Below the pieces are notes generated by a model. The model was not told where the DNA came from, ran no database searches, and saw only the letters and a list, made by a program, of their open reading frames with translations. A stretch of DNA of 42,104 nucleotides, taken from Caulobacteraceae bacterium. Lineage in GTDB: Bacteria; Pseudomonadota; Alphaproteobacteria; Caulobacterales; Caulobacteraceae. Positions 8,056 to 15,118 of this stretch are shown one piece after another; position 1 is the stretch's first letter; every line of letters starts with the position of its first letter. A program made the translations under genes and the position numbers. The DNA lies in the NCBI GenBank assembly GCA_031291645.1, contig JARLIQ010000049.1, positions 1-42,104 of the forward strand. Reading direction: 5' to 3'.

Positions 8056-10350
8056 TCAGTAGTGGAAGTTGGCCGATACCCCGATCGTCCTGGGCGGAAC
8101 CCGCAGGCCGAAGGTGATCAGGGCCACGTTCGGCCGCTGGATGATCTTGGCCTCGTCCAGCAGGTTGGTGGCGAACAGCGAGACGTCCATCCGCGCGTCC
8201 TTGAGCCCGATCGAGGCGCCCAGCACCTGGTAGGCCGGCCGATGGAAGTCGGGATCGCTGTGGGTGATGGCCCCCTGGCTGGGGCCCACCAGCTGGAAGT
8301 CGGCCCGGGCGTAGCCCTCGAAGCGGTCGTCGACCGGCCGCGAATATTCCAGGGCCGAGGAGACCGAATATTCGGGCACGCCGATCACGTGGTCGCCGCG
8401 GCTGACCCCCAGCGCCGGCTCGTCCGTGGTCACCACGGCGGAGGTGTAGTTGCCGCCCAGGTCGAGGCGCAGGTTCGGGCCGAGGCGGATGTTGGCGGAC
8501 ACCTCCGCCCCGTCGATCCGGGCGTTGCCGACGTTGGTCTTGTAGTCGAAGCCGCAGTCGTAGAGCAGGACGTCTTCCTGCAGGCGGCTCCATTCGATGT
8601 CGTAGACCGCCGCGTCGAAGGTGATCGCCCGGTCCGGCGTGCGCCCCTTGATCCCCGCCTCGTAGCTCCACAGGTCGTCCGGCGCATAGGTTTCCGGCGC
8701 CGCGGTCAGGCCCTGGGCGCCCAGGTCGGCGCTGCACAGGGTGGCCGGGACGGGGCGGTTGGCGCCGCCCAGGCGATAGCCCTGGCCGATCTTGGAATAG
8801 GCGGTGACGTCCGGGCTCACGTCGTAGGTGAGGGTGAAGTTGGGCGTCGCCGAGTGGCTGTGCGAGGCGGTGACGGACTTCTGCGGGCCGCCCGCCAGAT
8901 AGCCGTCGGTGGAGAAGTCCAGCGTCTCGTCGGCCAGGTCGTAGCGCAGCCCGACCGTCGCCTTCAGCCGCGACGTGAAGCGGTAGGCCACCTCGCCGAA
9001 CGCGGCGTATTCGTTGGTGTCGAAGACGCTGCGGGCGAAGAACACCAGGTCGTTGGGGAAGGCGCTGGCGAGCAGGCTGTTCTGCGGGGTGGTCCCGTAG
9101 GTGGCCTGGAAGGTCGCGTTGAACCCGGGGATGTATTCGACGTCGATCAGCTGCTCGCTGTCGTGAGTGTAGTAGAGGCCGGCGATCCAGGTCAGCCGGC
9201 CCTCGTCCTTGGAGGCCAGGCGGATTTCCTGGGTGACCCGGTGGTCGCGGGTGTTGAACTGGGACGGGGCGGCCAAGGCGCCGATGGCGTCGCCGCCGTG
9301 GCCGTAGAGCCCGTCCAGGATGCTGCCGATGTAGGCGCTGTCGTACAGCGTCCCGTCGACCAGCCGGTCGTAGCGCCGGGCGAAATAGCTGGTGATCGAG
9401 GTCAGGTCGGCGCGGCCGAGGTCGTAGCGGATGGTCAGGCTGGGGGCGACGAACTCGTCCTTGCTGGTCTCGGGGACGCGCAGGTCGGTCTGGTAGCGCG
9501 GCAGCGCCGGGTTGAACAGCGACGAGCCCGTGGCCGTGTAGCGCTGGGCGAAGACCGCCGGGGTGATGGTCAGCCGGTCGTTGACCTCGGCCTTCAGCGT
9601 GGCCCGCAGCACCAGGGTGCGGTTGCGGTTGACGTCGTTGGCGATCGCCGACCCGCCGCCGGGCGGGACCCGGTCGATCCAGCCGCCGTCCTGGCGGTAG
9701 TCGGCCCCGAGGCGCAGCGCGACGCGGTCCTTCACCAGCGGCGCGTTGAGCACCACGCTGGCCTCGCCGTTCGGCTCGCCGGCGCCCTGGGTCCCGGACA
9801 GCTCGGCGTGGACGTCGGCGCCCCACTGGTTGAACACCGGCTGGTTGGAGATGAAGCGGATGGCGCCGCCCATCGAGCTCGAGCCGTAGAGGGTGCCCTG
9901 GGGCCCGCGCAGGATCTCGACCCGGTTCATGTCGAAGAAATGCGGCTCGGTCGCCCCGGCGGTATAGAGGTTCAGGATGTTGATCGGGACGTCGTCGATG
10001 TAGAGCGCGGTCGTGGCCGCGCCCGCCTGCGAGCTGACGCCGCGGATCTCGACGTTGCCCAGGCCCGGCCCGCCGCTGTCCGAGACCGAGACGTTGGGGA
10101 CGGCGCGCGCGAGGTCGTCGATGGTCTCGATCTTCTTCGATTCCAGGTCGGCGGCCGAGACGACGGCGATGCTGGCGGGCACCTTGCGCAGCAGCTCGGC
10201 GCGCTTGGTCGCGGTGACGATGATCTCGCCCACCGTGTTCGCGCCGTCCGCGCTGGCCGGCGCCTGAGCCTGGACTTGCGCCTGGGCCTGCGCGGCGTAG
10301 GCGAGGACGGCGATCGCGGCCGACAGATACGCAACCCGCTTGCTGGACAT
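8056..10350 (-). CDS. TonB-dependent outer-membrane receptor
   Basis: Outer-membrane active-transport receptor of 764 residues, powered by TonB-ExbBD. A signal peptide (MSSKRVAYLSAAIAVLAYAAQAQA) is followed by the TonB-box/plug region with EIIVTATKR, VPASIAVVSAADL, VEIRGVSSQ, YIDDVP and RVEILRGPQGTLYGSSSMGGAI. A 22-strand-type barrel with periodic aromatic/glycine strands follows, ending in the expected aromatic terminus (SANFHY). I chose ATG 10350 because the signal peptide begins there and a GAGG element precedes it; the longer frame adds 19 charged residues. The plug sequence resembles the large Caulobacterales/sphingomonad class of receptors for carbohydrates, aromatics and other organics rather than classic siderophore receptors. 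The ligand cannot be read from sequence. Position and shared promoter motif tie it to the hydantoinase operon. Confidence 0.95.
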   Translation of the reverse strand: MSSKRVAYLSAAIAVLAYAAQAQAQVQAQAPASADGANTVGEIIVTATKRAELLRKVPASIAVVSAADLESKKIETIDDLARAVPNVSVSDSGGPGLGNVEIRGVSSQAGAATTALYIDDVPINILNLYTAGATEPHFFDMNRVEILRGPQGTLYGSSSMGGAIRFISNQPVFNQWGADVHAELSGTQGAGEPNGEASVVLNAPLVKDRVALRLGADYRQDGGWIDRVPPGGGSAIANDVNRNRTLVLRATLKAEVNDRLTITPAVFAQRYTATGSSLFNPALPRYQTDLRVPETSKDEFVAPSLTIRYDLGRADLTSITSYFARRYDRLVDGTLYDSAYIGSILDGLYGHGGDAIGALAAPSQFNTRDHRVTQEIRLASKDEGRLTWIAGLYYTHDSEQLIDVEYIPGFNATFQATYGTTPQNSLLASAFPNDLVFFARSVFDTNEYAAFGEVAYRFTSRLKATVGLRYDLADETLDFSTDGYLAGGPQKSVTASHSHSATPNFTLTYDVSPDVTAYSKIGQGYRLGGANRPVPATLCSADLGAQGLTAAPETYAPDDLWSYEAGIKGRTPDRAITFDAAVYDIEWSRLQEDVLLYDCGFDYKTNVGNARIDGAEVSANIRLGPNLRLDLGGNYTSAVVTTDEPALGVSRGDHVIGVPEYSVSSALEYSRPVDDRFEGYARADFQLVGPSQGAITHSDPDFHRPAYQVLGASIGLKDARMDVSLFATNLLDEAKIIQRPNVALITFGLRVPPRTIGVSANFHY

Positions 10351-10424
10351 GGAGATCCCCTCGTGACGCGCCCCGGGTTCGCCCACCCGTTCGAGCCCCC
10401 GCTCCACGGCTTCACGTCCGCTCG

Positions 10425-10491
10425 ACTATCGAGGCCACAATCCAGGCCGCGCAAGGCGGCCAAAGGTCAGGTTGCGCCCCCGGAAGGTCAG
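10425..10491 (-). promoter_or_regulatory. Receptor promoter with 21-bp direct repeat
   Basis: On the minus strand CTGACCTT occurs at 10491-10484 and again at 10470-10463, 21 bases apart. The hexamer GATAGT (10430-10425) follows exactly 32 bases after the second copy. A TTGCGC with 18-base spacing to GATAGT could serve as a weak -35. The same arrangement, with CTGTCCTT, stands before the hydantoinase gene at 5574-5640. Confidence 0.6.
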
Positions 10492-10581
10492 GCGCCGGGG
10501 TGATGGTCCGTGTGCGGCGGGAAGGACGGGGGGCGGCTCCTGGGGCCGTGCAGTCTCCGCTGAGACGCCACGACCGTACAG

Positions 10582-10692
10582 TCAGGCGATCCAGGCCAGG
10601 ATGGCGGCGTTCTCGGTGAGCACCGTCCCGTCGTCGAGCTCCAGGGCCGGTACGTAACCCCTGGGATTGATCGCCCGGAAGTCGCGGCCAGG
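10582..10692 (-). pseudogene. Glutathione S-transferase fragment
   Basis: About 37 codons of a GST N-terminal (thioredoxin-fold) domain remain: [20 protein letters not shown], then [15 protein letters not shown], which includes the cis-proline VPAL and the glutathione-contacting TEN(A/S)AAI segment. The preceding residues of the domain are replaced by unrelated DNA near 10695. The C-terminal helical domain is missing because the frame stops immediately after AWIA. The fragment cannot make a working enzyme. It marks the left edge of the rearranged region. Confidence 0.75.
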
Positions 10693-10825
10693 CGTGGGCC
10701 GCGTACCCCTTCTGCGGGGGGCTTCGTCCCCCGCAACGCCCCCCAGAGGGAGAGGCAGGCCGGGTCGGCCGTGACGGGTTGAGAGCTGGAGGAGAGACCT
10801 GCGGCGCCCGTCATGGAGATGACCC

Positions 10826-11169
10826 ATGACCCAGGTGGATGTTTTGGACGCCGGCCGCCAGCGGAGCGCCGGCTATAAGGTGGACGTGAGCCGGGGCGCG
10901 CGAATCGGCCGCGTGTCCTCGGAATGGTTCTCGCGGCCGGCAGACGAGCGCTTCCTGTCCCTGGCCGATCTGTTCGCCTCTGTGCGCGAAAGGACCGAAC
11001 GCAGCCGGACGCGCACGGTGGAGAGCGCGGCGATCCGGGTGGAAGCCAGCCGCGACGACGCCGAGCGCCTGGCGCTGACGCTGCCAGGCTCGAGCGGGCC
11101 GGTGGCGCCGACGCATTGGAGCTTCGGCCAGCTCGCCAGCCTAGTCGGCGCCCCGGCCGCCTACCTTAT
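10826..11169 (+). pseudogene. DUF932 protein, truncated N-terminal part
   Basis: The first about 113 codons are well preserved ([66 protein letters not shown]). They match the start of DUF932 proteins that are common on plasmids and integrative elements of alphaproteobacteria and are usually over 350 residues. Start ATG 10826 has GGAG eight bases upstream. Homology ends at base 11164, exactly where a Tn3-type terminal repeat begins; the frame runs on through foreign sequence to a stop at 11269, making a possible 147-residue chimera. Function of the intact family is unsettled. Here it is best read as a mobile-element remnant. Confidence 0.75.
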
Positions 11170-11202
11170 GACACTTTTCTGTTCCGCTCAGCCGCACGAC
11201 CC
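11165..11202 (-). repeat. Tn3-family 38-bp terminal inverted repeat
   Basis: Read on the minus strand the 38 bases begin GGGTCGTGCG, continue GCTGAGCGGAAC and end ATAAG. This is the length and pattern of a Tn3-family end: the Tn3 end itself has GCTCAGTGGAAC at the same positions and also ends TAAG. The GGG tip points to the right, so the body of the lost transposon lay to the left, where the DUF932 fragment now abuts the inner edge. No partner repeat was found. Confidence 0.65.
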
Positions 11203-11314
11203 TCAAAGAGAGGGTATCAGCCAGCGGCCGGTGGCGAACTTTGCAGGTTGCAGCAATCCCAACTGTTGATATAGTTTCAGAATTCCATTCGGGAGTGGGG
11301 GCTTTGTCGTCATT

Positions 11315-11821
11315 ATGAAAAATAATACAGGGCCTGCCAAAAGGAATTTCATTGGCGCTGCCACAACAATTGCACTCTCGACCTTACTGTTAGTAGGTCC
11401 AGCAAGCTCTCAGCCGCCCTCGTCTGCTCAAAAAATCACAATTGATGATATTTCAAAAGTGCTGACGGAGTTAGACTATAAACCGACCGTAAACGGCAGT
11501 TATGTATATTTCACCGACGCACGAAATTACTACTATCTTTTTGGAGTATACGGCGACAGCACTCTGACTGGGTCACTTGTTCTACCATATATTGACGCTT
11601 CAAAAGTGCAAAAGGAGCCGCTTAGGGATGCCCTTATATGGAATGAGACGCATCTTGTTTTCTTGTCATTGCGCGTCAATAACAAGGGTGAGGGGTTTGA
11701 AATAGATTCGTCGAATACCGTCGATCACCTTACCCCAGGCAATCTAGCGAAAGCAATTTCTGAACTTCAGAGCACTGCCGACGCCACCCGGAAAATCTGG
11801 GACAGCGGCGAATGGAAGTGA
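11315..11821 (+). CDS. AT-rich orphan secreted protein (YbjN-like fold possible)
   Basis: 168-residue protein that I do not firmly recognise. It has a basic start and a hydrophobic signal segment (MKNNTGPAKRNFIGAATTIA, then LSTLLLVGPASSQ) with a likely cleavage after ASS or SQ. The mature part starts ITIDDISKVLTELDYKPTV. It alternates strands and helices like the YbjN/type III chaperone-like fold seen in small periplasmic or cytosolic proteins; this resemblance is an inference. Base composition and codons (many A/T-ending: aaa, aat, ata, tta) differ sharply from every neighbour, so the gene arrived recently. It lies between a Tn3 end and a Tn3 transposase fragment, consistent with transposon cargo. 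The ribosome-binding site is weak. The ORF is intact, so it may be expressed. Confidence 0.7.
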   Translation: MKNNTGPAKRNFIGAATTIALSTLLLVGPASSQPPSSAQKITIDDISKVLTELDYKPTVNGSYVYFTDARNYYYLFGVYGDSTLTGSLVLPYIDASKVQKEPLRDALIWNETHLVFLSLRVNNKGEGFEIDSSNTVDHLTPGNLAKAISELQSTADATRKIWDSGEWK

Positions 11822-11877
11822 TCGAAATTCTTAGCAACGACTAGAAAGCCTGGCACAAGACCACCCAGATAGCGTAA

Positions 11878-11955
11878 CGGGGCGCCCTGCAGGAGATCGG
11901 CCGCATCGAACGGGCGCTGTTCACGCTCGACTGGCTGGAGAGCAAGGCGCTCCGT
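11878..11955 (+). pseudogene. tnpA: Tn3-family transposase fragment
   Basis: The 26 codons after the stop at 11875 read RGALQEIGRIERALFTLDWL and then ESKALR. This matches the conserved C-terminal block of Tn3-family transposases (ALREIGRIERTLF-DWL). The homology stops exactly at 11955, where the IS6-family element begins, so the insertion sequence or an associated deletion removed the rest. Two in-frame stops lie upstream. Confidence 0.7.
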
Positions 11956-12793
11956 GGCGCTGTCAGTCCAACGCGAACTTGTCTCCACTTCCCGCAGTTC
12001 GGGCAGGGGAGGGCAGGCGTCAGGCCATGACGATCCGCCACTCAGCCAGCGCGGCTGAGCGGTTGGCCTTGTAGGTCTCTCGGTCGGTGAGGTGGCGTTC
12101 CTGGTTGAAGTGGTTGTGAACCGTGCCGTGGACGGCGGCGAACTTCTGAAGAGTCTTCATCCTTCGGAAGCGGTTCATAGCCCGCTCCCGTCTCCGGAAA
12201 GGCAGGTGGCTGTTCTCCACCCTGTTGTTGGCCCAGCGTCCAACCTCCTGCTTATCGGCATTGCCGATCTCGTTCATGGCGGCTCTGTAGGACCGCAGAC
12301 CGTCGGTGGTGATGGCCTTGGCTGAGCCGTGGCGCTTCATCAGCCGCTTCATGAACTTCAGCGCCGCAGTCTTGTCCCGTTCCTTGGTGGCAAAGGATTC
12401 CAGCACCTCGCCCTCATGGTCCACTGCCCGCCAGAGGTAGTGCATCTGGCCGTTGATCTTCACGTAGACCTCGTCCAGATGCCAACGCCAGTGGGTAAAG
12501 GCCCTCATCCGGTCGACCCGTTTCTTGCGGATCTCTGAGGCGAACATCGGACCGAACCGATCGACCCAGAGCCTGACCGTCTCATGGCAGATGTCGATGC
12601 CGCGCTCGTGCAGCAGATCCTCGACGTTGCGCAGAGACAGCGGGTATTTGACGTACATCATCACCACCAGGCGGATCACCTCGGGCGAGCTATCGGACCA
12701 GCGGAAGGGGTTGGGCGGTTTGGGTTTGCGGGCCATGGCCAGCGCCCTACCAGCCAGACGTTACCCGATGGTGCAGGTTGGGCTGACAAAGCC
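11956..12793 (-). mobile_element. IS6-family insertion sequence, apparently complete
   Basis: An 838-bp element with imperfect terminal repeats: the left end reads GGCGCTGTCAGTCCAACGCG, and the right end, read inward on the minus strand, GGCTTTGTCAGCCCAACCTG. Both share GGCxxTGTCAGxCCAAC. It contains one intact transposase gene. The 8 bases on either side (CGCTCCGT and AGGGGGCG) are not a duplication, so the element has probably undergone an adjacent deletion or recombination, as is usual for the replicative IS6/IS26 family. The left junction is confirmed because it interrupts the Tn3 transposase homology. Confidence 0.85.
12020..12736 (-). CDS. IS6-family DDE transposase
   Basis: 238-residue transposase of normal IS6-family length. 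It has an N-terminal helix-turn-helix region (SPEVIRLVVMMYVKYPLSLR, VEDLLHERGI) and the complete catalytic triad: D88 in WRWHLDEVYVKING, D145 in ITTDGLRSY and E174 in RWANNRVENSH. The R/K-rich HLPFRRRERAMNRFRR and the C-terminal HNHFNQERHL are also family features. The gene starts at ATG 12736 with the family-like MARKPKPPNPFRW. No frameshift is visible, so the enzyme may be active. Confidence 0.95.
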   Translation of the reverse strand: MARKPKPPNPFRWSDSSPEVIRLVVMMYVKYPLSLRNVEDLLHERGIDICHETVRLWVDRFGPMFASEIRKKRVDRMRAFTHWRWHLDEVYVKINGQMHYLWRAVDHEGEVLESFATKERDKTAALKFMKRLMKRHGSAKAITTDGLRSYRAAMNEIGNADKQEVGRWANNRVENSHLPFRRRERAMNRFRRMKTLQKFAAVHGTVHNHFNQERHLTDRETYKANRSAALAEWRIVMA

Positions 12794-12887
12794 AGGGGGC
12801 GTGCTAAGATCTGAGGCCGTCGGGTCATGGTGCCAGCCGAGTCATGGGATGGAGCAAGCGGGTAGTGGCCATGGCCGGGGGCAATTG

Positions 12888-13454
12888 ATGGCAGTGCTCA
12901 GGTCTGTAAGGGGGCAGCTGCGGAAAATCTGGCGTCATGGCTTGTATGTCTTGGCCATGATCGGGTCCCTGACGCTCTTCAGCTCCCACGCCCACGCGCA
13001 GGCCTGCCAAATGAGCTGCGGGAATCAGTGCTACAACAGTCCCAATCCTTCGTTCTGCGAGAGCATGTGCGTCAGCCGGTGCGCGGCCGGCGGGGGCAAT
13101 CAGGGCGGCATGTCGCGTCCGGCGCCCGTGTGGCAGCCTCGGTTCGCCGCGTTCGCCGCGACGACGGACAATGAGTATTGGGGCGTGTCGGTGATGAACT
13201 ACAGCGCCGAGGACGCGGCGGCGGACGCCAAGGCGCGGTGCGAGAAGGAAGCCAAGCGCGCGTGCCCGACGGTGCGCGGGACCGACGGGGTCGATGTCGC
13301 GCTTCTGACCGAAGAGCAGAACGGAAAGACTCTAGGCATCATCATCAAGGCGGGCGAGACGATGTCCGACGCGGTCAATCCTATGCTCGCCTATTGCCGT
13401 GAGCATCACCCCGGTGCGAAGTGCACGGTGGTATACAAGCACGTTGGCCGATAG
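12888..13454 (+). CDS. Secreted cysteine-rich DUF4189 protein
   Basis: 188 residues. A long basic N-terminus and hydrophobic core (LYVLAMIGSLTLFSSHAHAQA) form a signal peptide cleaved after AHAQA. The mature N-terminus packs six cysteines in about 27 residues (CQMSCGNQC, CESMCVSRC). A short glycine-rich linker leads to a DUF4189-type domain (FAAFAATTDNEYWGVSVMNY, AEDAAADAKARCEKEAKRAC, C-terminal YCREHHPGAKCTVV). These domains are small, exported and disulfide-bonded; their function is unknown. ATG 12888 has a purine-rich GGGGG before it; ATG 12849 is a less likely upstream start. Composition matches the chromosome rather than the neighbouring AT-rich gene. It sits just right of the IS6 element and left of the IS91 relic. 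Confidence 0.8.
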   Translation: MAVLRSVRGQLRKIWRHGLYVLAMIGSLTLFSSHAHAQACQMSCGNQCYNSPNPSFCESMCVSRCAAGGGNQGGMSRPAPVWQPRFAAFAATTDNEYWGVSVMNYSAEDAAADAKARCEKEAKRACPTVRGTDGVDVALLTEEQNGKTLGIIIKAGETMSDAVNPMLAYCREHHPGAKCTVVYKHVGR

Positions 13455-13469
13455 GCCGCTTTGCGGCCT
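13453..13469 (+). terminator. Hairpin at the end of the DUF4189 gene
   Basis: AGGCCGC and GCGGCCT form a perfect 7-bp stem around a TTT loop, overlapping the stop codon. No clear T-run follows, so it may be a weak or Rho-assisted terminator. Confidence 0.45.
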
Positions 13470-13964
13470 CGCATGCCTCGGTTCCGTCCTCCTTGTTCCA
13501 GGTCGCGTGAAAGGGCTCGCTCAGGAGAGTGCTCGAAGAGAGCGTGTGTGTGGAGCAGGTGGAGGGGGCGGATCCAGCGGCCATGCATCCGTCCGGTTTC
13601 GGGAGTGGCCGGAAAGTCCGCTATTGTTTAGGTTTCTTGGACGCCCGCCATGCGCGGCAGTGGGTCTGCCCCCGTCGGCGGGTGTCTGAGAAAGCTCAAA
13701 GTCTGACCCGCGGGATGGCGGCGACGGGCTATGGGGATTTGGGCTGGTCTTCTGGTCCGGGGTGAGCGCCGCGCCGATCTTTCGAGGCTGCAGGAACGGG
13801 CGCGGGGAGGTGTTTCGCCGATGCAGCGGCTGCGGTGAGGTCGCCGATGTGGCGCCGACGAGCCGCCAGGCGGTGCTGGGCGTGATCTTGGCGCAATCGG
13901 GAGCGCCGCCGGCGCTGGGCCGGTCGCGCAGGTCCATCGTGTGGCCAGGGGCGTTGTACGATCC
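13470..13964. other. Non-coding stretch left of the IS91 relic
   Basis: About 495 bases without a convincing gene. Open frames exist in several phases, but none shows a ribosome-binding site, family motif or normal amino-acid composition. The part next to 13964 probably belongs to the terminal region of the IS91-like element, since it directly follows the transposase stop. I could not place the element end. Confidence 0.5.
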
Positions 13965-14808
13965 TCATGAGCTGTTGATCCCGATGACCGGTCTGATCGG
14001 CATAGTGCGAGGGGCGGCTCCGCGCTCGAAGATCTCGACGACGATCATGCGGCCGCCGCAGCAGGGGCAGGCGATCGCTGGCTTTGCGGGCGCCTCGGGT
14101 GGGTCGTTGGACAGGGCCGTAGCTGGCGGCGGCGGCGGGATCAGCGCGCGGGCCTTGGCCAGGTTGGCGCCGCTCGGCGTGGGCGGCGGCGAGCCGGTCC
14201 AGGAACAGGCGGCGGAACAGCCGCGAGAGCAACCGCACCGGCAGGAAGAACCTCGGCCGACAAGCGATCCAGCTCTGGCCGTCTGGCGAGAGCCCGCCGC
14301 CGGGCACGATGCAGTGCAGGTGCGGATGGTGGGTGAGCGCCGAGCCCCAGGTGTGCAGCACCGCGGTCAGGCCGATGCGGGCGCCCAGATGCTTGGGATC
14401 GGCGGCGATGGTCAGCAGGGTCTGCGACGCCGCCTTGAACAGGATGTCGTAGACCGCCGCCTTGTTGTGGAAGGCGATGTCGCCGATCTCAGCCGGCAGG
14501 GTGAAGACCACATGGTAGTAGGCCAGCGGCAACAGCTCGGCCTGGCGCGCCTCCAGCCAACGCTGCGCGGCCGCCCCCTGGCACTTGGGGCAGTGGCGGT
14601 TGCGACAGGAATTATAGGCGACCTGCCGGTGATCGCAGTCCTCGCAGCGGTCCACGTGGCCGCCGAGCTCGGCCGTCCGACAGGCCTCGATCGCCGACAT
14701 CACCTTGAGCTGACCGAGGCTCAGATGGCCGGCCTGGGCCAGCCGCCACGCGGGCCCATGGGCGCGGAAGATGTCGGCGACCTCTAAACGCCGGGCGCAC
14801 CGGCGCAA
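13965..14808 (-). pseudogene. IS91-family transposase, internally deleted and frameshifted
   Basis: The N-terminal half is well preserved: EVADIFRAHGPAWR, a zinc-binding CEDCDHRQVAYNSCRNRHCPKC, FTLPAEIGDIA, ADPKHLGARIG, and the HUH-type HHPHLHCIVPGGGLS with FFLPVRLLSRLFRRLFLD. Near base 14170 the sequence jumps, out of frame, to the family's C-terminus: NLAKARALIPPPPP, CPCCGGRMIVVEIFERGAAP and a TGA at 13965. Roughly 150 codons, including the region expected to hold the catalytic tyrosine(s), are missing. The start is a TTG at 14808, and upstream similarity is uncertain. The element cannot transpose by itself. Confidence 0.88.
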
Positions 14809-14871
14809 CTGCCGCCTCAGACTCGGGGCCTTTTAGGTAAGCGATAAGCTCGTGCATCTTGGTCGCCGGGT

Positions 14872-15057
14872 TTAGGCGGAGAGCGCCAGGCTGCCTTCTG
14901 GGTCGACCAGGATGTCGGCGATGTTCTGGACATCGCGGACTTCCCATTCGCCGCGCCGGACCTCGAGCAGCGGATTGTAGGCCGACGATTTCGCATTGGT
15001 CGGATCGAACAGGAGGACGCGACCGTGCTGCGCCCGAAAGCCGGCGGTGAGCTGCCC
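14872..15057 (-). pseudogene. TraG/VirD4 coupling-protein fragment
   Basis: In one minus-strand frame, 61 codons between stops read QLTAGFRAQHGRVLLFDPTN, then AKSSAYNPLLEVRRGEWEVR and DVQNIADILVDPEG. This is a characteristic block of conjugative coupling ATPases (TraG/VirD4), the part just after Walker A. Both ends are cut: the left where the IS91-like sequence begins (near 14885), the right at the tRNA-Gly fragment. It shows that a conjugative plasmid or integrative conjugative element once sat here. Confidence 0.8.
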
Positions 15058-15068
15058 CTAGGGAAATT

Positions 15069-15115
15069 TGGAGCGGGCGAAGGGATTCGAACCCTCGACC
15101 CCAGCCTTGGTAAGG
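15069..15115 (-). other. 3' half of a tRNA-Gly gene, probable attachment-site scar
   Basis: On the minus strand the sequence runs from an anticodon-loop-like TTACCAAGG through GGGGTCGAGG, the T-arm GGGTTCGAATCCC and the acceptor end CGCCCGCTCCA. This is the 3' half of a tRNA-Gly, with ACC where GCC would be expected. The 5' half is absent; tRNA-Arg precedes it within a few bases. Tyrosine recombinases of integrative elements commonly use the segment from anticodon loop to 3' end of a tRNA gene as the core site, and a TraG fragment lies directly beyond. Confidence 0.65.
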
Positions 15116-15118
15116 GGG

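Noticed and set aside
5675..9826. A 1383-codon minus-strand open frame running through the receptor gene into the LAL regulator
   Set aside because: Its first two thirds are the out-of-frame shadow of the TonB receptor (Arg/Pro/Gly-rich, no motifs). Only the part downstream of about 8000 shows real protein features.
10537..10575. Second Tn3-like terminal repeat (CTCCGCTGAGACGCCACGACC resembles the tip of the repeat at 11165)
   Set aside because: Only the outer about 20 bases match, with gaps; the inner half does not match at all, and the implied element would run into the receptor promoter. It may be chance.
13389..13700. Small ORFs in several frames after the DUF4189 gene
   Set aside because: No ribosome-binding sites, no homology and mutually overlapping phases; treated as non-coding.
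15069..15115. A functional second tRNA next to tRNA-Arg
   Set aside because: There is no 5' half: the anticodon stem cannot close (CCCCC faces GGCTG) and no D-arm precedes it.
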